Source: Plantago ovata (taxonomy: Eukaryota; Streptophyta; Magnoliopsida; Lamiales; Plantaginaceae). Taken from it: a stretch of DNA of 64,000 nucleotides. The notes below the pieces were generated by a model. That model saw nothing but the letters and a program-made list of their open reading frames with translations, was not told the DNA's origin and did not search any database. Shown one piece after another: positions 11,981 through 22,985 of the stretch. The DNA lies in NCBI GenBank assembly GCA_028274465.1, contig CM051458.1, positions 88,184,085 to 88,248,084 of the forward strand. The letters run 5' to 3'. Made by a program: the position numbers and the translations under genes. Within the stretch, counting starts at the first letter, position 1. Every line of letters starts with the position of its first letter.

Positions 11981-14379
11981 TCAGATCAAGTATACAAGTA
12001 ATACATTCCAGTTGGGAAAGCAAAAAACGAAAAATGCCACCGCCGGAACTGCAGACGAGAGTAAGCACAAATACATACCTAAACCCAGCAATTCAATTTC
12101 ATTTTGCCGGAAAGTTTCAGGTTTACTCTTCCTTGTAGTTATGCATGAGTTAATCTTTTCAACAGCAACTAGGAGATCCTGCAGGAAGAAATTTCAAACT
12201 TTTCTAGCACAGAAATAAATGAGAAAAAAGAAATAATCTTTTCTTTAGACATCACACAGTCAAACTATATTCAGAACGTCTATATGGTCACCTAGGCACG
12301 TCAAACATTTAACGAGATGATTAACCCATGCCGCTTTGGCCAAACCAAAATAACAAAAGTAAATCCTACTTATTTACCACCTAAATTCTACTGTACTATC
12401 ATACTATGCTAGAGAATTTGGCAGTCATCACTGTGAAAATTAGCTGTGGCTTAACTGTATAGTATGTGTTTGGTCACAATCTAAAACACCCTTGTAGAAA
12501 GACACGGGTCAAAGATCTAACAGAAACTATCTCAAGAAGCAAAAGCTGCATGATATGCTCAACAAAACTTGACTGATTGTGGATAGAGATTAAGTTCCAT
12601 TGATTGTAGAACTGCCAGTTAAATATACTATTTCTCTCAGATGAATCAATGTAATAACATAGTAATATTATATTTTATACTACTTCCAAATGAAAAACTT
12701 ATTGTGGATAGAGATTCAGTTGCATTGATTGTATAAATTTCCAAATGAGAATCTGAGAGGGTTTAACAATCCTCTGAGGACCCGGGGGGGTGGGGTAGCT
12801 GCTTATCCAGACTTCATGTATGGTACTTTTATTATTTGTGTGATAGCTGATAAGGTGTTACTGTCATCAACATCTTGCATGTGAATTAATAGAGTTCCAT
12901 ACTTGTCAAACAGAAGGTCATATTCGAATTCTGATGGTAGTAATTGAACCTTTTAAGAGTCAAGTTTGTGTCATCAATATATGCGTTTGGAAGTAAGTCA
13001 AGTAACTGTGCGGACTATCCTGGAACGCATGCAACGTTAATTGCATTTGACACTAGTGTATTACAATCAAAGATTAACAGTTTATCTTCTTAAACTTCCA
13101 TTACCCAACATGTTAGAAATAGAACGAATGTAAAATTAAACATATGGTTTACCTATATGTTACATATGCTCGTCAACCAATGCAACAAAACAAACAGATA
13201 GCAACATCTTACCTCCCACGATACCAAGCTCTTCATATGTTTAGGAAGACTTTCATAGTCATCTCTTGACACATCCAAGCGACACTTCGAGTCTCCATAT
13301 CCATCAAATTCACCATCAGCCACCGTTTCCCCTAGATTCACCATGAACATATGCATGAATCAGTGACATGCTCCATACATTCACTAGCACAGGTAAAACG
13401 ACAGTTTGTAAAAGCTAATTAATTTGCATTACCTTCTATTACACCTGGACTCTCCATATCTGGCTCAGAACCAAATTCATCATCCACGTTAAATTCACTG
13501 TCAACTTAATCACATGCACCATTCATAAGACAGATGCTCAATGGTCCTCATACGACACAAAAAAAATAAAAAATACTAAGCCATTTGTAAAATGAAACCA
13601 TCTCACCTTGAGACGCAATGGTTGCAAGAGATACATCAGAGATTCCCAACTTCTTTAAACTCACTGAATCATCAAGTCTTATCATAATATGTTAAGTACA
13701 GCAAAACGCAAGGAAATAAACATCATCAATGGCAAAACGAAATAGCCAAAAACACGTATATAAATGATAGACTGCCACAAGTTTCTCAACCGAAATTAAA
13801 AGGATACAATAGATCATCTTCTTCAATATCAGCATCCTTAACTTGGAAATCATCCAACTCAGTGCTTTCTTCATCATCATCCTCATCAAAATCAGCTAAT
13901 AGAACCATTTAAATGTAAATTAGAAGGCCTAACAAATTGAAAAATGAAAAAATGTAGGAGAGACTAGAGAGTGAGACGAACGAGGAGGGACGTAACCGAG
14001 GCTATCGGCGAGGGCAAACACGTCATTCTGATTCTTCTTAAGGAGCTCATTGCAGTGACCTAAAAGCTCTTCAAACGACACTGTGGAACAGGACATGGAC
14101 TCCAGCATGTTCAAGTCGGAGGCAGCTACCGAAACTCTCCGATTAATGCTCTGCACGAAGGTTTTCGATGCCGAATCTACAAAAACAGTAAGCATAGAGG
14201 ATTAATTGGCATGTGAAATCGAAAGGGGAGAGATACAGTTTGAGTTTGAGTGGTGTGGATATGTTACCGAGGGGGATTGGCGGGCCATTGACGGACTGTT
14301 TGAGGGCATTGGAACTAGTTTCGAGGTCGATGCAGAATTTAGCCACCGTCTTGCGGAATTTTCCGATCGGTTCGTCCAT
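11981..14379 (-). CDS. SKA3: SKA3-like spindle and kinetochore-associated protein
   Basis: Exons on the minus strand: 14268-14379, 13982-14176, 13808-13895, 13607-13677, 13433-13504, 13213-13331, 12079-12178 and 11981-12048. All junctions keep phase and give about 274 residues. The start MDEPIGKF was chosen over an ATG 39 bases upstream because animal SKA3 also begins MDPIRSF. The N-terminal coiled part (about 1-100: ..FVQSINRRVSVAASDLN.., KKNQNDVFALADSLGYVPP) matches the SKA3 pattern ending in a GY.P motif. An acidic linker follows (DEDDDEESTELDD). The conserved C-terminal part reads YESLPKHMKSLVSWEDLLVAVEKINS. SKA3, with SKA1 and SKA2, couples kinetochores to microtubules. The last exon is uncertain: it encodes a short hydrophobic tail unlike the usual ending, so the true 3' exon may differ. 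Confidence 0.8.
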
Positions 14380-15636
14380 AATCGCCGCCGTGAAGTTCAG
14401 CTGTTTTTTCCAAGCCAAATGCCCGCCTTACGGTCCAATTTTGACTTTTGAAATGTTTTCGGGACGAATATGTTTCACTTTGCCATCTATTTACCTGTTT
14501 TTTATTGTTTACGTCTTTTTCATTTGTTTTTTTATTAAAACAAAATATGATGCTTATTTAACGATAAGAAAGAAACTGAATAAACAATCGATTCCATCTT
14601 CTACCTCCTCCTCTCTTGCTCGCCCTTCTTTGTGATTCCCAAATCAATATCGATCTCCCTTCTTTTTATGAGATTTAAATATAGTTTATATATAAAAATC
14701 AAGTTCGATCTCAAGTTCGTTACAAGTTACTCGAACTCGAACCAAGATAGATCATCAGGTTTGTTTCTTTAACGAGTTGGGCTAAAACTGTGACGCCACA
14801 ACCGCAAGCACCATACTTACCGTTAGGTGCCACCCGCCTGTAACATTCGTACAAGTAGAATTTCAAGCTTTCGAAATATCACAGAAACGGTCAAGCTAAT
14901 CAAGACAGAAATACTATAAACATAACCATTTTATTTAGTTGAAACAAGAACAATAACACCATTTTACAAACTTGTTCAAGGACTTTGGGGAAAGGTGACA
15001 TAATACACATGAATAATACATTCCAACAAGCAAGCAAGTCCTCTTGTTTTAAGCAAGTAGCACGTAGTAAGCACACATCCAATATGTACACATACTTCCA
15101 TCCCTTTGTATATTATGGAGAAAGGAAACAAAAGAGGATAAGTCTTCAATGACATAGTGAGGATGCTAGTCAAATGATGGAACAATAATGAGAAGAGAAC
15201 AAGAATTTGATCGGTAGCAACAGAGAAGTGAACTGAAATTCAGGAACATGGTCAGACAAGTGAGCAAACCACCTACTCCTTTACCTATCTACAACCTACT
15301 TTCAAAAGGTAGAATCTGAGCATTATAACTTAAACCGACGGATCTTACCGCCCAACAGTTATATGCACAATTCTGGGGCCCACTAGTTCAATTATTGGTT
15401 TATATAAACACACAATAACTTGTCCAGCTAATCAGGTAAGAATGAAAAACATGATCACAACAGGAATGGATATGAACTGAACAATACAGAGAGAGAGAGA
15501 GAGAGAGAGAGGAGGGAGGGAGTTAAGGCTAAAAAAGGTATCAACAAAGCTTCTGGAATCCTCACCTTGACCAAAGAGTTTTGTGCATTAACCGAAAAAA
15601 CTTTCTGGCCAAAACATGTATTTAATCAATTCAACA
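14380..15636. other. Intergenic stretch, no gene seen
   Basis: This holds the upstream region of the SKA3-like gene and AT-rich sequence. It includes an (AG)n microsatellite at about 15488-15511. No frame has recognisable domains. Confidence 0.5.
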
Positions 15637-16368
15637 TAGAGGTGACTATTGGGCAAGTCGTAGAACAGCCCGGCACGTCCCAACCCATTAAAAATCGGCC
15701 CAGCCCGCTAACATATTGGCCTGGCACGGCCCAAACTGTACATTTTTAAGGGCCTTTAGGGGCCATCATATACTGGCCCAGTCCAGCCCGGCCCGGCCCA
15801 TTAAAACCCATTGAACAGCCCGACACAGTCCGGATAGCCCTTCAATTTATGTACATGATTTCAGCCTATACATTCATATTTTTTATCAATAATTTCCTCC
15901 AATTTCAGCATATTGAGATTTGAGCATCTGGGCTCTAATTTCATCAATATTTGGCTCTAATTGACAAAAGCCCAATATGCATTATTTCTACTTAATCCAT
16001 ATTTCTCTAATTCCACATGATAAGCACAACGCAACAACATTTCTCCTCTGATTTTTGTTTTAAATATTTATTCATACGAGTTAAGCAACTATGCTTATCT
16101 TCACATTTTTTCCCTAATTACTCTTAAAATTTTATGCTTAGCATTTTTTAGAAAACATTTTCCAGTCCGGCCCGCTATGAGCACATGCCCGGCTCGGCAC
16201 AACCCGTAATGTATAGGGCTAGGGACTGTGCTGGGCCTTCCAATCTCAAGAAAAGCCTGGCCCAGCCCAGCCCATTAAAATGAGGCCCAGCACAACCCGA
16301 ACTCTTAAGGGGTCGGGCTTTTAAGGGCTGGCCCAGCCGAGCCCAGCTCGGCCCGTTGGACACCTCTA
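15637..16368. mobile_element. Non-autonomous hAT element with GGCCC-rich arms
   Basis: The termini are TAGAGGTGACTATTGGGC at the left and, as complement, TAGAGGTGTCCAACGGGCC at the right. An identical 8-bp target duplication ATTCAACA lies at 15629-15636 and 16369-16376. Inner arms are rich in GGCCCGGCCC-type words and enclose an AT-rich core without a transposase frame. The 8-bp duplication and TAGAGGTG ends place it in hAT. Confidence 0.9.
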
Positions 16369-17339
16369 ATTCAACAAGCTATTTGACATGCCAGAAAAAT
16401 ATGTTGCTAAACTTCAAATGTGAAAATAACGACTTTTTACAGAAAGCGTTCTTTATTTCTAATAACTCAGTCTCAATAGAAACTAAAAGCAACAAACAAT
16501 CAGAAAGGTTCATATAACAATCAAAATTTTGATAATAACTCAGAAACATGACTCTAGTATCAAAATTATGGAACTTTGAAGTATGAAAAATTCGCCAGAG
16601 TTTCGGTAGGTGATAAATGAAACATAATACTATTAAATTCAGAAGAAATAGAAATCAAAATCATAAATCCATGTTTTTGTGAAAAGGGGGAAGATTAAAA
16701 TCAACAGAAAACATAATTTAGTAAACCAAATTAAGAGAGTACCTGTAAGTACTTCTCTTCCGCTCGGATCTTTCACCTCCTAAACTACTATATCTATCTG
16801 TAGTGAAATCGATCAATTGATCTAACCTTATGTTTTGGTGAACAAGGGAAAGGGAATGGAGATAAGTGAAGAAGATTTATCTATTTTCCTTTTAACCCCT
16901 CCAATACTTTTTTATGAATAAACCCCCCAATACCTTTTGCTCTCAAAGTAGTACATGTAATATAGTTAACTACGTATATTTATTCGTATTAAAATAGTTT
17001 CGTACTAAACTTTTTAAAGAAATTATAATAAAATATTTCTTACCGATCAAGCAGAATTTGTCATATATATAATGTTAGTTAAACTTACTCGTCAGTTAAT
17101 AATGTGGCGTCACAAAAACTAATTCTAGTCAGAATCTATGTCATGTTCGAATTATGTAATATTTGGCCCGCTCTACTTGATTAACAGTACTTTTCTCTAT
17201 TCCGGGATGGTTTTGGGCCGATACTAGCATATAGAACAGAAGTACCTGATCAATCCATTTGTAAAGAATAAAGATCAAAGATGCTAAATTACCAATTGGC
17301 AATTACATACCCCCTTCCCTCATACCCCACATCAGCTGT
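16369..17339. other. AT-rich intergenic stretch, no gene seen
   Basis: No recognisable coding frame. A possible spliced leader on the minus strand (about 16745-16860, followed by a GT-like border at 16740) could mark the start of a non-coding transcript, but nothing downstream confirms it. Confidence 0.4.
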
Positions 17340-17965
17340 AAATACTCAATCAAAACAAGGGCAAAAAAGTAACAAAAGCGTCAATAAATCCAAACCCTTG
17401 ACAACCCTGACATCTCACCCATTTCCGCTCATCTCAAAATCAAAGCAAAGCTAGAGAGGCCAACAGTGAGACGGGATTTCCATGGGGGTGGTTGCTCCTC
17501 ACTGTTCGCCGATGATTTCCCAAAATCAAAACATAACAGCCCCTTTAGTTTCTTTCAAGGGAAAATGCAAATGCTTAAAGATACTGTTTCTGTTCTGTTC
17601 AGTTCAGTTTCAGTTCAATTCAATTCAACTGGGTTTCTGTTTCTTGTTAACTGGAAATGTTGGGTCTGAATGATAATTAAATCATTCAGACTGTTTCATG
17701 TCACTGAGACGACGGTGGGAGTATATACATTATTATTATTATTATTATTGTTGCCTTGCTATGAAGAGGCTGTGATGATTTTGTTTCCGGAGTATCCAAT
17801 ACTAGCTTTCTTTGATTGAGCTAAATGGGTCTAATGGCATTTGGGAAAATCCGGCCCGTATCTTGGCGGGGCGACCCGGATGGCACGCAAGTGCAACCGG
17901 TAGTTTGCAGCCATGGCGTGGCCGGTTTCTTCTCCTTTGCTGGATACTCGGATCTGAGCCTCCAA
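17340..17965 (+). other. Unassigned structured repeat family, copy C
   Basis: The lead sequence contains AAACAAGGGCAAAAAAGTAAC, shared with D at 22416-22431. The stem-loop arms are 17458-17470 and 17498-17510, 12 of 13 paired (one C-C mismatch). The second block shows nested complementarity: GAGGCT (17766-17771) with AGCCTC (17957-17962), GAGTATCC (17790-17797) with GGATACTC (17942-17949), and GGGTC (17827-17831) with GACCC (17873-17877). One base is missing in TTTGGGAAAATCC compared with copies B and D, which breaks the short peptide frame seen there. No coding gene follows within several hundred bases. Confidence 0.65.
17730..17749. repeat. (TTA)n microsatellite inside copy C
   Basis: About six to seven TTA units lie in the spacer between the two conserved blocks. 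Copy D has a TTAA microsatellite at the equivalent place (about 22771-22790). Confidence 0.8.
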
Positions 17966-18526
17966 CTTTATTTATTTCGTTTTTTTGTTTTTTTTTGGTC
18001 TAACTGTATTATTTTGGTTCAAATTAAATTTTCTTTTTCTTTGGAGTTCTTTTGCAATTTTTTTTTTAAATTTATACTCGTTCAATTTACAGCCCCCATT
18101 ACTTGTTCTGGCGACGAGTGATCTTCTACTTTGAAAATGGATTTTGGAGGTGAAATTTTTATTTTGATTAGTCCTACAACCGAACATTGCTTAAATTCTT
18201 ATGATATGACCAGAGCCAACAAGATCCGAACATTGTTGGAAACACTGGAGTACAACGGGGAAGTGAATAAATGATTTGGTTTGGGCGTATTTGAGTGTGT
18301 TTTGGTCAAATAATAATACTACACATGACATATTTACTATTTTGCCCACCAAAAAGTGATACCTCATTGTTTGGTAGGTTTGTGAGGTAACGTTTTTTCC
18401 CACACATTGTGGCCCACGGGCTTCCCTCACGGTGTATGAAAAGTAGGCCAAAACCAATTTTCATACATGACCCCATGTGTATGAAACTTCTTCACCGTCA
18501 AGTGTACTTTGGGAGTCATATGAATT

Positions 18527-18663
18527 GGCGGTCAACTATGTACATGTGCATAAGTTGTGGTGCTACAAATCATTATACAAAGAATTAAACACACCTCAAA
18601 CACATACGGGCTAAAATGGGACAAAACACACCACAACTTATGCACATGTACACAGTCGACCGC
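18527..18663. mobile_element. Foldback sequence, probable MITE fragment
   Basis: Arms of about 35 bases (left from GGCGGTCAACTATG at 18527-18562, right ending ..CAGTCGACCGC at 18629-18663) are complementary with about three mismatches and are separated by about 66 bases. Weaker matches flank them (18279-18308 against 18590-18630). This fits the core of a larger MITE; ends and target duplication were not found. Confidence 0.55.
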
Positions 18664-18749
18664 AAATTTGTACCAAACAGACCATAAAATTGTGATTTGT
18701 AACCACTAACCAGGGGTTGTGGTTGCATATATACCTGGAAAACATATCT

Positions 18750-19265
18750 TTCGAATCGGATTCGGATTAGTAAATTAGGATCGGATCGGATGAATTTAAA
18801 AATTATTTTAGAATTAAATCGGGTTCATAATCGGATTAGAAACTTATTCGGATTATAAAACTTCTTGTCATTTTGGATGGATCAATTCGAAGTCTAAATA
18901 TTTGAACGCAAGATCATTCTTATAATAAAAATTTATAAATTATTACAATTTCAAATTTTGAATTAGAAGTTAGATATATACGAAATATTGAATTGAGATG
19001 AAATTGGTTATATTGTCCTTTACAAATTTAATTTGATTGAATTTGAATTGGATGAGTTCGGGTCATATTTAATTCGGATCAGATGCATTTCGGATTTTTA
19101 ATTTATTCGAGTGATTTCGAATCGGATGAATTCGGATCAATGATTCGTGGTGATTTCAGATCGGATATTGGGTCAAAGTCGGATAGTTGTTCTAAATATT
19201 TCAGACGAGATTTTCGGATTACGAATCTAATTGGTTCGAAAGAAATTTCGAATTCTAATGGATTT
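18750..19265. repeat. Low-complexity GGATCGGAT/TTCGGAT-rich stretch
   Basis: Words such as CGGATTCGGATTAG, GGATCGGATCGGATG and AATTCGGATCA recur over about 500 bases in AT-rich sequence. Similar word-rich cores occur in plant hAT derivatives. I could not fix termini. Confidence 0.45.
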
Positions 19266-19609
19266 TGCAAGGGTCAGCAGCATACCCTCTAAAATTCTAA
19301 CAAAAGAAATAATATGTTATATGTATTTTTTTTTATATTTAGAAATTATACCACCTAAATTCTCAAATAAATAGTTACGCTGTATCCACCTTTGAATTTG
19401 CAATATGTTACCCATGGTGTGAAGCTTATCAATGGTACATTTGCTACCTGATGTACATTTTGTTAGCATGATTCAGTATTATATTGTTGTTGTGGTTTAA
19501 CACTTGGAATAAAACCAATTATACAATTCATTTATAGGAGTTGGGTCGGCACCAACCTAGTAAATTGCGGGGTGTTAATAAATCAAATTGATTATTCTGG
19601 TTGGCTTTG

Positions 19610-20172
19610 GGCTTATAGCTAGGTCCATGGGCCCGGGCCTAACATCTTGGCCCGTAGGCCCGTCCCGAGCCCACCCCGGCCCATGTATATATATATATAT
19701 ATATGTTTTTATTACTAAATGATGTTGTACTTTATACATTTGTAATATTTTTCTATACTTATAAGATTTCAAGTGATATGCAATCATTTTATATACTATA
19801 TTTTTTGTATATTTATATAATTTATAAAGTAATTTAATATTAACTAATTTAATATGTCAAATAAGGATGTTCATGATAAATTTTAAATGATATAAAATGA
19901 TATCAAAATATTTGATCTCAAGCAAAAAGATATAAATTAAATAGATTCATCATTCTACAAATACTACACTAGTACATAACTAAAAAAAGAAAAAACATTT
20001 TGAATACTACATAAATGACAAAAAAAATCATAATATGGCCCGAGCCCGGTCCATGACGGGCCCAGGCTTGGGCCTATTGTCCAGGACAGGTCCGGGCCAT
20101 GGGCCGGTGCTACTCTTCCTGTGCCCTCCCGACCGGGCCCCTGAAAGCCCGGTCCGGCCCATTGCTATCCCT
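19610..20172. mobile_element. hAT-like fragment with GGCCC-rich arms, boundaries uncertain
   Basis: Two GC-rich arms (about 19620-19685 with GGGCCCGGGCC, and about 20036-20172 with CGGTCCGGCCC) enclose an AT-rich core. The right end, complement TAGGGATAGCAATGGGCC, resembles hAT termini. The left end is degenerate and no target duplication was found, so it is probably truncated or old. A (TA)n run lies at about 19686-19703. Confidence 0.55.
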
Positions 20173-21436
20173 ACCCAGGAGAGTGTTTGGTTCTGCATAT
20201 AAGATAGATATTTCACTGTTGGAAAATACTTTACCTCCATTTGGTCACCAAGATAAATTCAGATATTAATTCTCTGCTGCCCAAGATAATGCAACCGGGC
20301 AAGCTTGTGATTGGTGGGTTGGAATGACATGGCTCTCTGGAGAAGTTAACACAGCTTATCCTTTCTCCCAAAAATTTATGGAGAATTGATTATCCCATCA
20401 GATAAAAGTAAAACTCACCCCACTTTTATATTAAATTAATCATCTATTCTTAAATCTACTAAGCTCACACACATATATATACTTTCCAGAATTCTTTCTT
20501 TTTCATCTTCATCGCTGCCTTCATTTTCTTGGTTATCACCGGCATTTCTGCCATTGAGAACCTCCTTATCGTTCATCATCATCAGGTTGTTCCTTGTCAT
20601 TTTTCCCATGAATTACTTACTCGGATTCTTCTTCTACCACAATCATAGTTTTGTTGATTTTAACTTTTGCCTTTTGTTTTCAAGAAAAGATTTGCTTTGA
20701 TTTTTATTCTCTGAAATTGTGATGCTCACGGGAGAGGTGATTTATTCCATATGGTTTTTTTTTTTCCCTTCAAAATCATATCAAATTATTGCTTAACTAT
20801 TTGGTGCAACTCTCTATTTTTTGGTAATGAATCTGAGTTCATATGAGTTCTATAGTGCAGAAGTGAACCAACACAGGAGAGAGGCAATTTTGTTACTTAG
20901 TTCATAACCTGTGTCATACTCATGACTCATGTCATGAGTTCAAGTTCGATTTGAATGGAGTGGCTAATTTGCCTTCTGATTGTTCAGAAGATTTTTAAGG
21001 TGGTTCTAGTTTCAATCAATACCCCTACTTGGATTGTCACATGGCTTGATGAAGTTCATTTTTTATTCTCATAAAAAGAAAGAAAGAGATGATGGGTTTT
21101 TTTATTTACTTGGTCTCTGGGAGTATTTATCTAATGCTTGTAATGAACCAAATGGGAATATTGAGATAATTTATCCAAAATACATCATGTGTATTATCTA
21201 AATTCATTGTAGAAGAGAATTTTTTTATCTGATGATAAAGAAGCATAACCAAACGGACGCTAGGAGTATAGGTAAAGCATTTGCAACAACTTTCCGACTA
21301 TATTACTTATTACGGTTAATATGATGTCAAATAGAGATTTAAAATGTTAACATAGACTACATTGTCTATATATAATCGTATTCCTTTTTTCTTTATTTTT
21401 TTTTAAAGAAAAAATATCAAAGTGAGCTAGCTACCT
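20173..21436. other. Intergenic stretch, possible 5' leader only
   Basis: A TATA-like string at about 20471-20482 is followed by CT-rich sequence and a frame reading FIFIAAFIFLVITGISA, hydrophobic and signal-like but without an ATG. No continuing gene is seen. Confidence 0.35.
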
Positions 21437-21444
21437 AGTGGAAG

Positions 21445-22259
21445 CAGGGGCGAGCCCAAAGAGGCGCAGGGGGCCTCACTTGCTGCCCCTGGATTTTCAG
21501 TGTTAATTTACTATTATACCGTTTATGTTAGATTTTATATATACGTATTTAGTTCATATTCATTAACTAAATGTAGCTTGACCTGATGGATTACATGTAG
21601 AGGTTAAGTGTTATTTTCTTTCCTTAGGTCCTGTGTTTGATGCTCGTTATCCCCTTAATTGTTCTATATTTTCCTTTTTATTGATTTTAATTTCAACTTC
21701 CTTTTTATTGATTTTAATTTCAACTTCACACTTTATTAGTTTTACTCCCTTTCTTTTTTCATTTTTATCTATCCCATTCTATATACCTTTTTATTGATTT
21801 TAATTTCAACTTCCTTTTTATTGATTTTAATTTCAACTTCACACTTTTACTCCCTTTCTTTTCTCATTTTTATCTATCCCTTTCTATATAGTTCTCCATT
21901 GTAACTCCTTATACTTCCAATTTGTTCTTTCAAATTTATTATTTTGTTCACTTTTTTTTTATTTACATTTTTCTACTTTTTAATCCTAACATCATGTTGA
22001 GGCAATATCTTTTTCTTGAAACTTAAATTTCATATCCAAATTTTTCCATCTTCATCACATTTTATTTAGCGTATATATTTGAAATTTAAATGTATGACGT
22101 TGAATAATTATTAATTTTTCTAAAGAAAAAGTTTAACACGTATTACTTATAAAAACAATTTAAAATTCATCTATAATTAAATTTAATTATTTTGCAATAC
22201 TAAAATTTAGTTTACAAATTTTGTTGCTCCCCCGACCAAAAATCCTGCGTTCGCCCCTG
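21445..22259. mobile_element. Non-autonomous hAT element (CAGGGGCG ends)
   Basis: It begins CAGGGGCGAGCC and ends ..GTTCGCCCCTG (inverted). The 8-bp target duplications are AGTGGAAG at 21437-21444 and GGTGGAAG at 22260-22267, one mismatch. At 815 bp it has no transposase frame. Inside, TTTTTATTGATTTTAATTTC is repeated four times at about 21675-21840, including a duplicated stretch of about 110 bp. Confidence 0.85.
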
Positions 22260-22379
22260 GGTGGAAGCCCACTGGATTTGGCCCATACCAGCTAGTAGTA
22301 AGAGCCAATCCATTGCCATAGGAACTCGTGTTAGTGGTGATGGTAAATGACTATATCTACCCCTCCCCAGTCCACCCTC

Positions 22380-22985
22380 ACACAACTCAATTAACGTGAA
22401 TATGAACTGAAACAAGGGCAAAAAAGTAACGTAAACATGAATAAAATCCGAAACCCTGGACAAGAGCGATGGTCACAGCCCATCTTAGCTCATCTGAAAA
22501 TCAAAGAAGAGGCGAACAGTGAGATTGGGATTTCCATGGGGTGGTTGCTCCTCACTGTTCGCCGATGAGTTCCCAAAATAAAAACCCAACAGCCCCTGAG
22601 TTTATATATCTGATCTGGTAAATTTCAACAGTTGCTGTTAATTTTCCGACAGTATATCTTCTGAACTGGGAAACTAGCTAAGTTACTAGTACTGTTGTGA
22701 ATTGAGATGATTAATGAGCAGAGCCTTAATCTGTTTCGTGTCATGGAACGGAGGAAGTAGCATGGATTATATATTAATTAATTAATTAATGTGAAGAGGC
22801 TGTGATGATGTTGTTTCCGCAGTATGAGAATAGCTTTGATTGAGCTAAGTGGGTCTAATCGCATTTGGGGAAAACCCGGCTCGTATCTTGGCGGGGCGAC
22901 CCGGATGGCACTTAAGTGCAACCGGTGATTTGCAGCCATGGCCTGCTGGGTTTCTCCTTTGCCCAATACTCGGATCTGAGCCTCC
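22380..22985 (+). other. Unassigned structured repeat family, copy D
   Basis: The upstream lead has TCTACCCCTCCCC and GGGCAAAAAAGTAAC as in B and C. The stem-loop arms at 22511-22523 and 22551-22563 are a perfect 13-bp pair. Then CCCAACAGCCCC, a spacer with (TTAA)n, and the GC-rich second block from GAGGCTGTGATGATG to ACTCGGATCTGAGCCTCC. The copy begins about 110 bases after the hAT target site at 22267. No coding gene I recognise follows. Confidence 0.65.
22824..22928 (+). CDS. Possible 34-residue uORF-like peptide in copy D
   Basis: The frame begins MRIALIELSG and ends YLGGATRMALKCNR-stop. It is nearly the same as the open frame in copy B and similar in its last third to copy A. It may be a conserved short peptide. 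The alternative is that base conservation for RNA pairing creates the similarity; the disrupted frame in copy C favours caution. Confidence 0.3.
   Translation: MRIALIELSGSNRIWGKPGSYLGGATRMALKCNR

Noticed and set aside
17820-17965. Resemblance of TTGATTGAGC to miR171 and of GCAGCCATGG to miR169 in the repeated unit
   Set aside because: Only 8-10 bases agree, and no 21-base arm pairs as in a miRNA precursor.
5715-22985. Copies A-D as SRP RNA, U-snRNA, telomerase RNA or TPP riboswitch
   Set aside because: None of the signature sequences of those RNAs (plant snRNA upstream element, telomere template, TPP core) is present.
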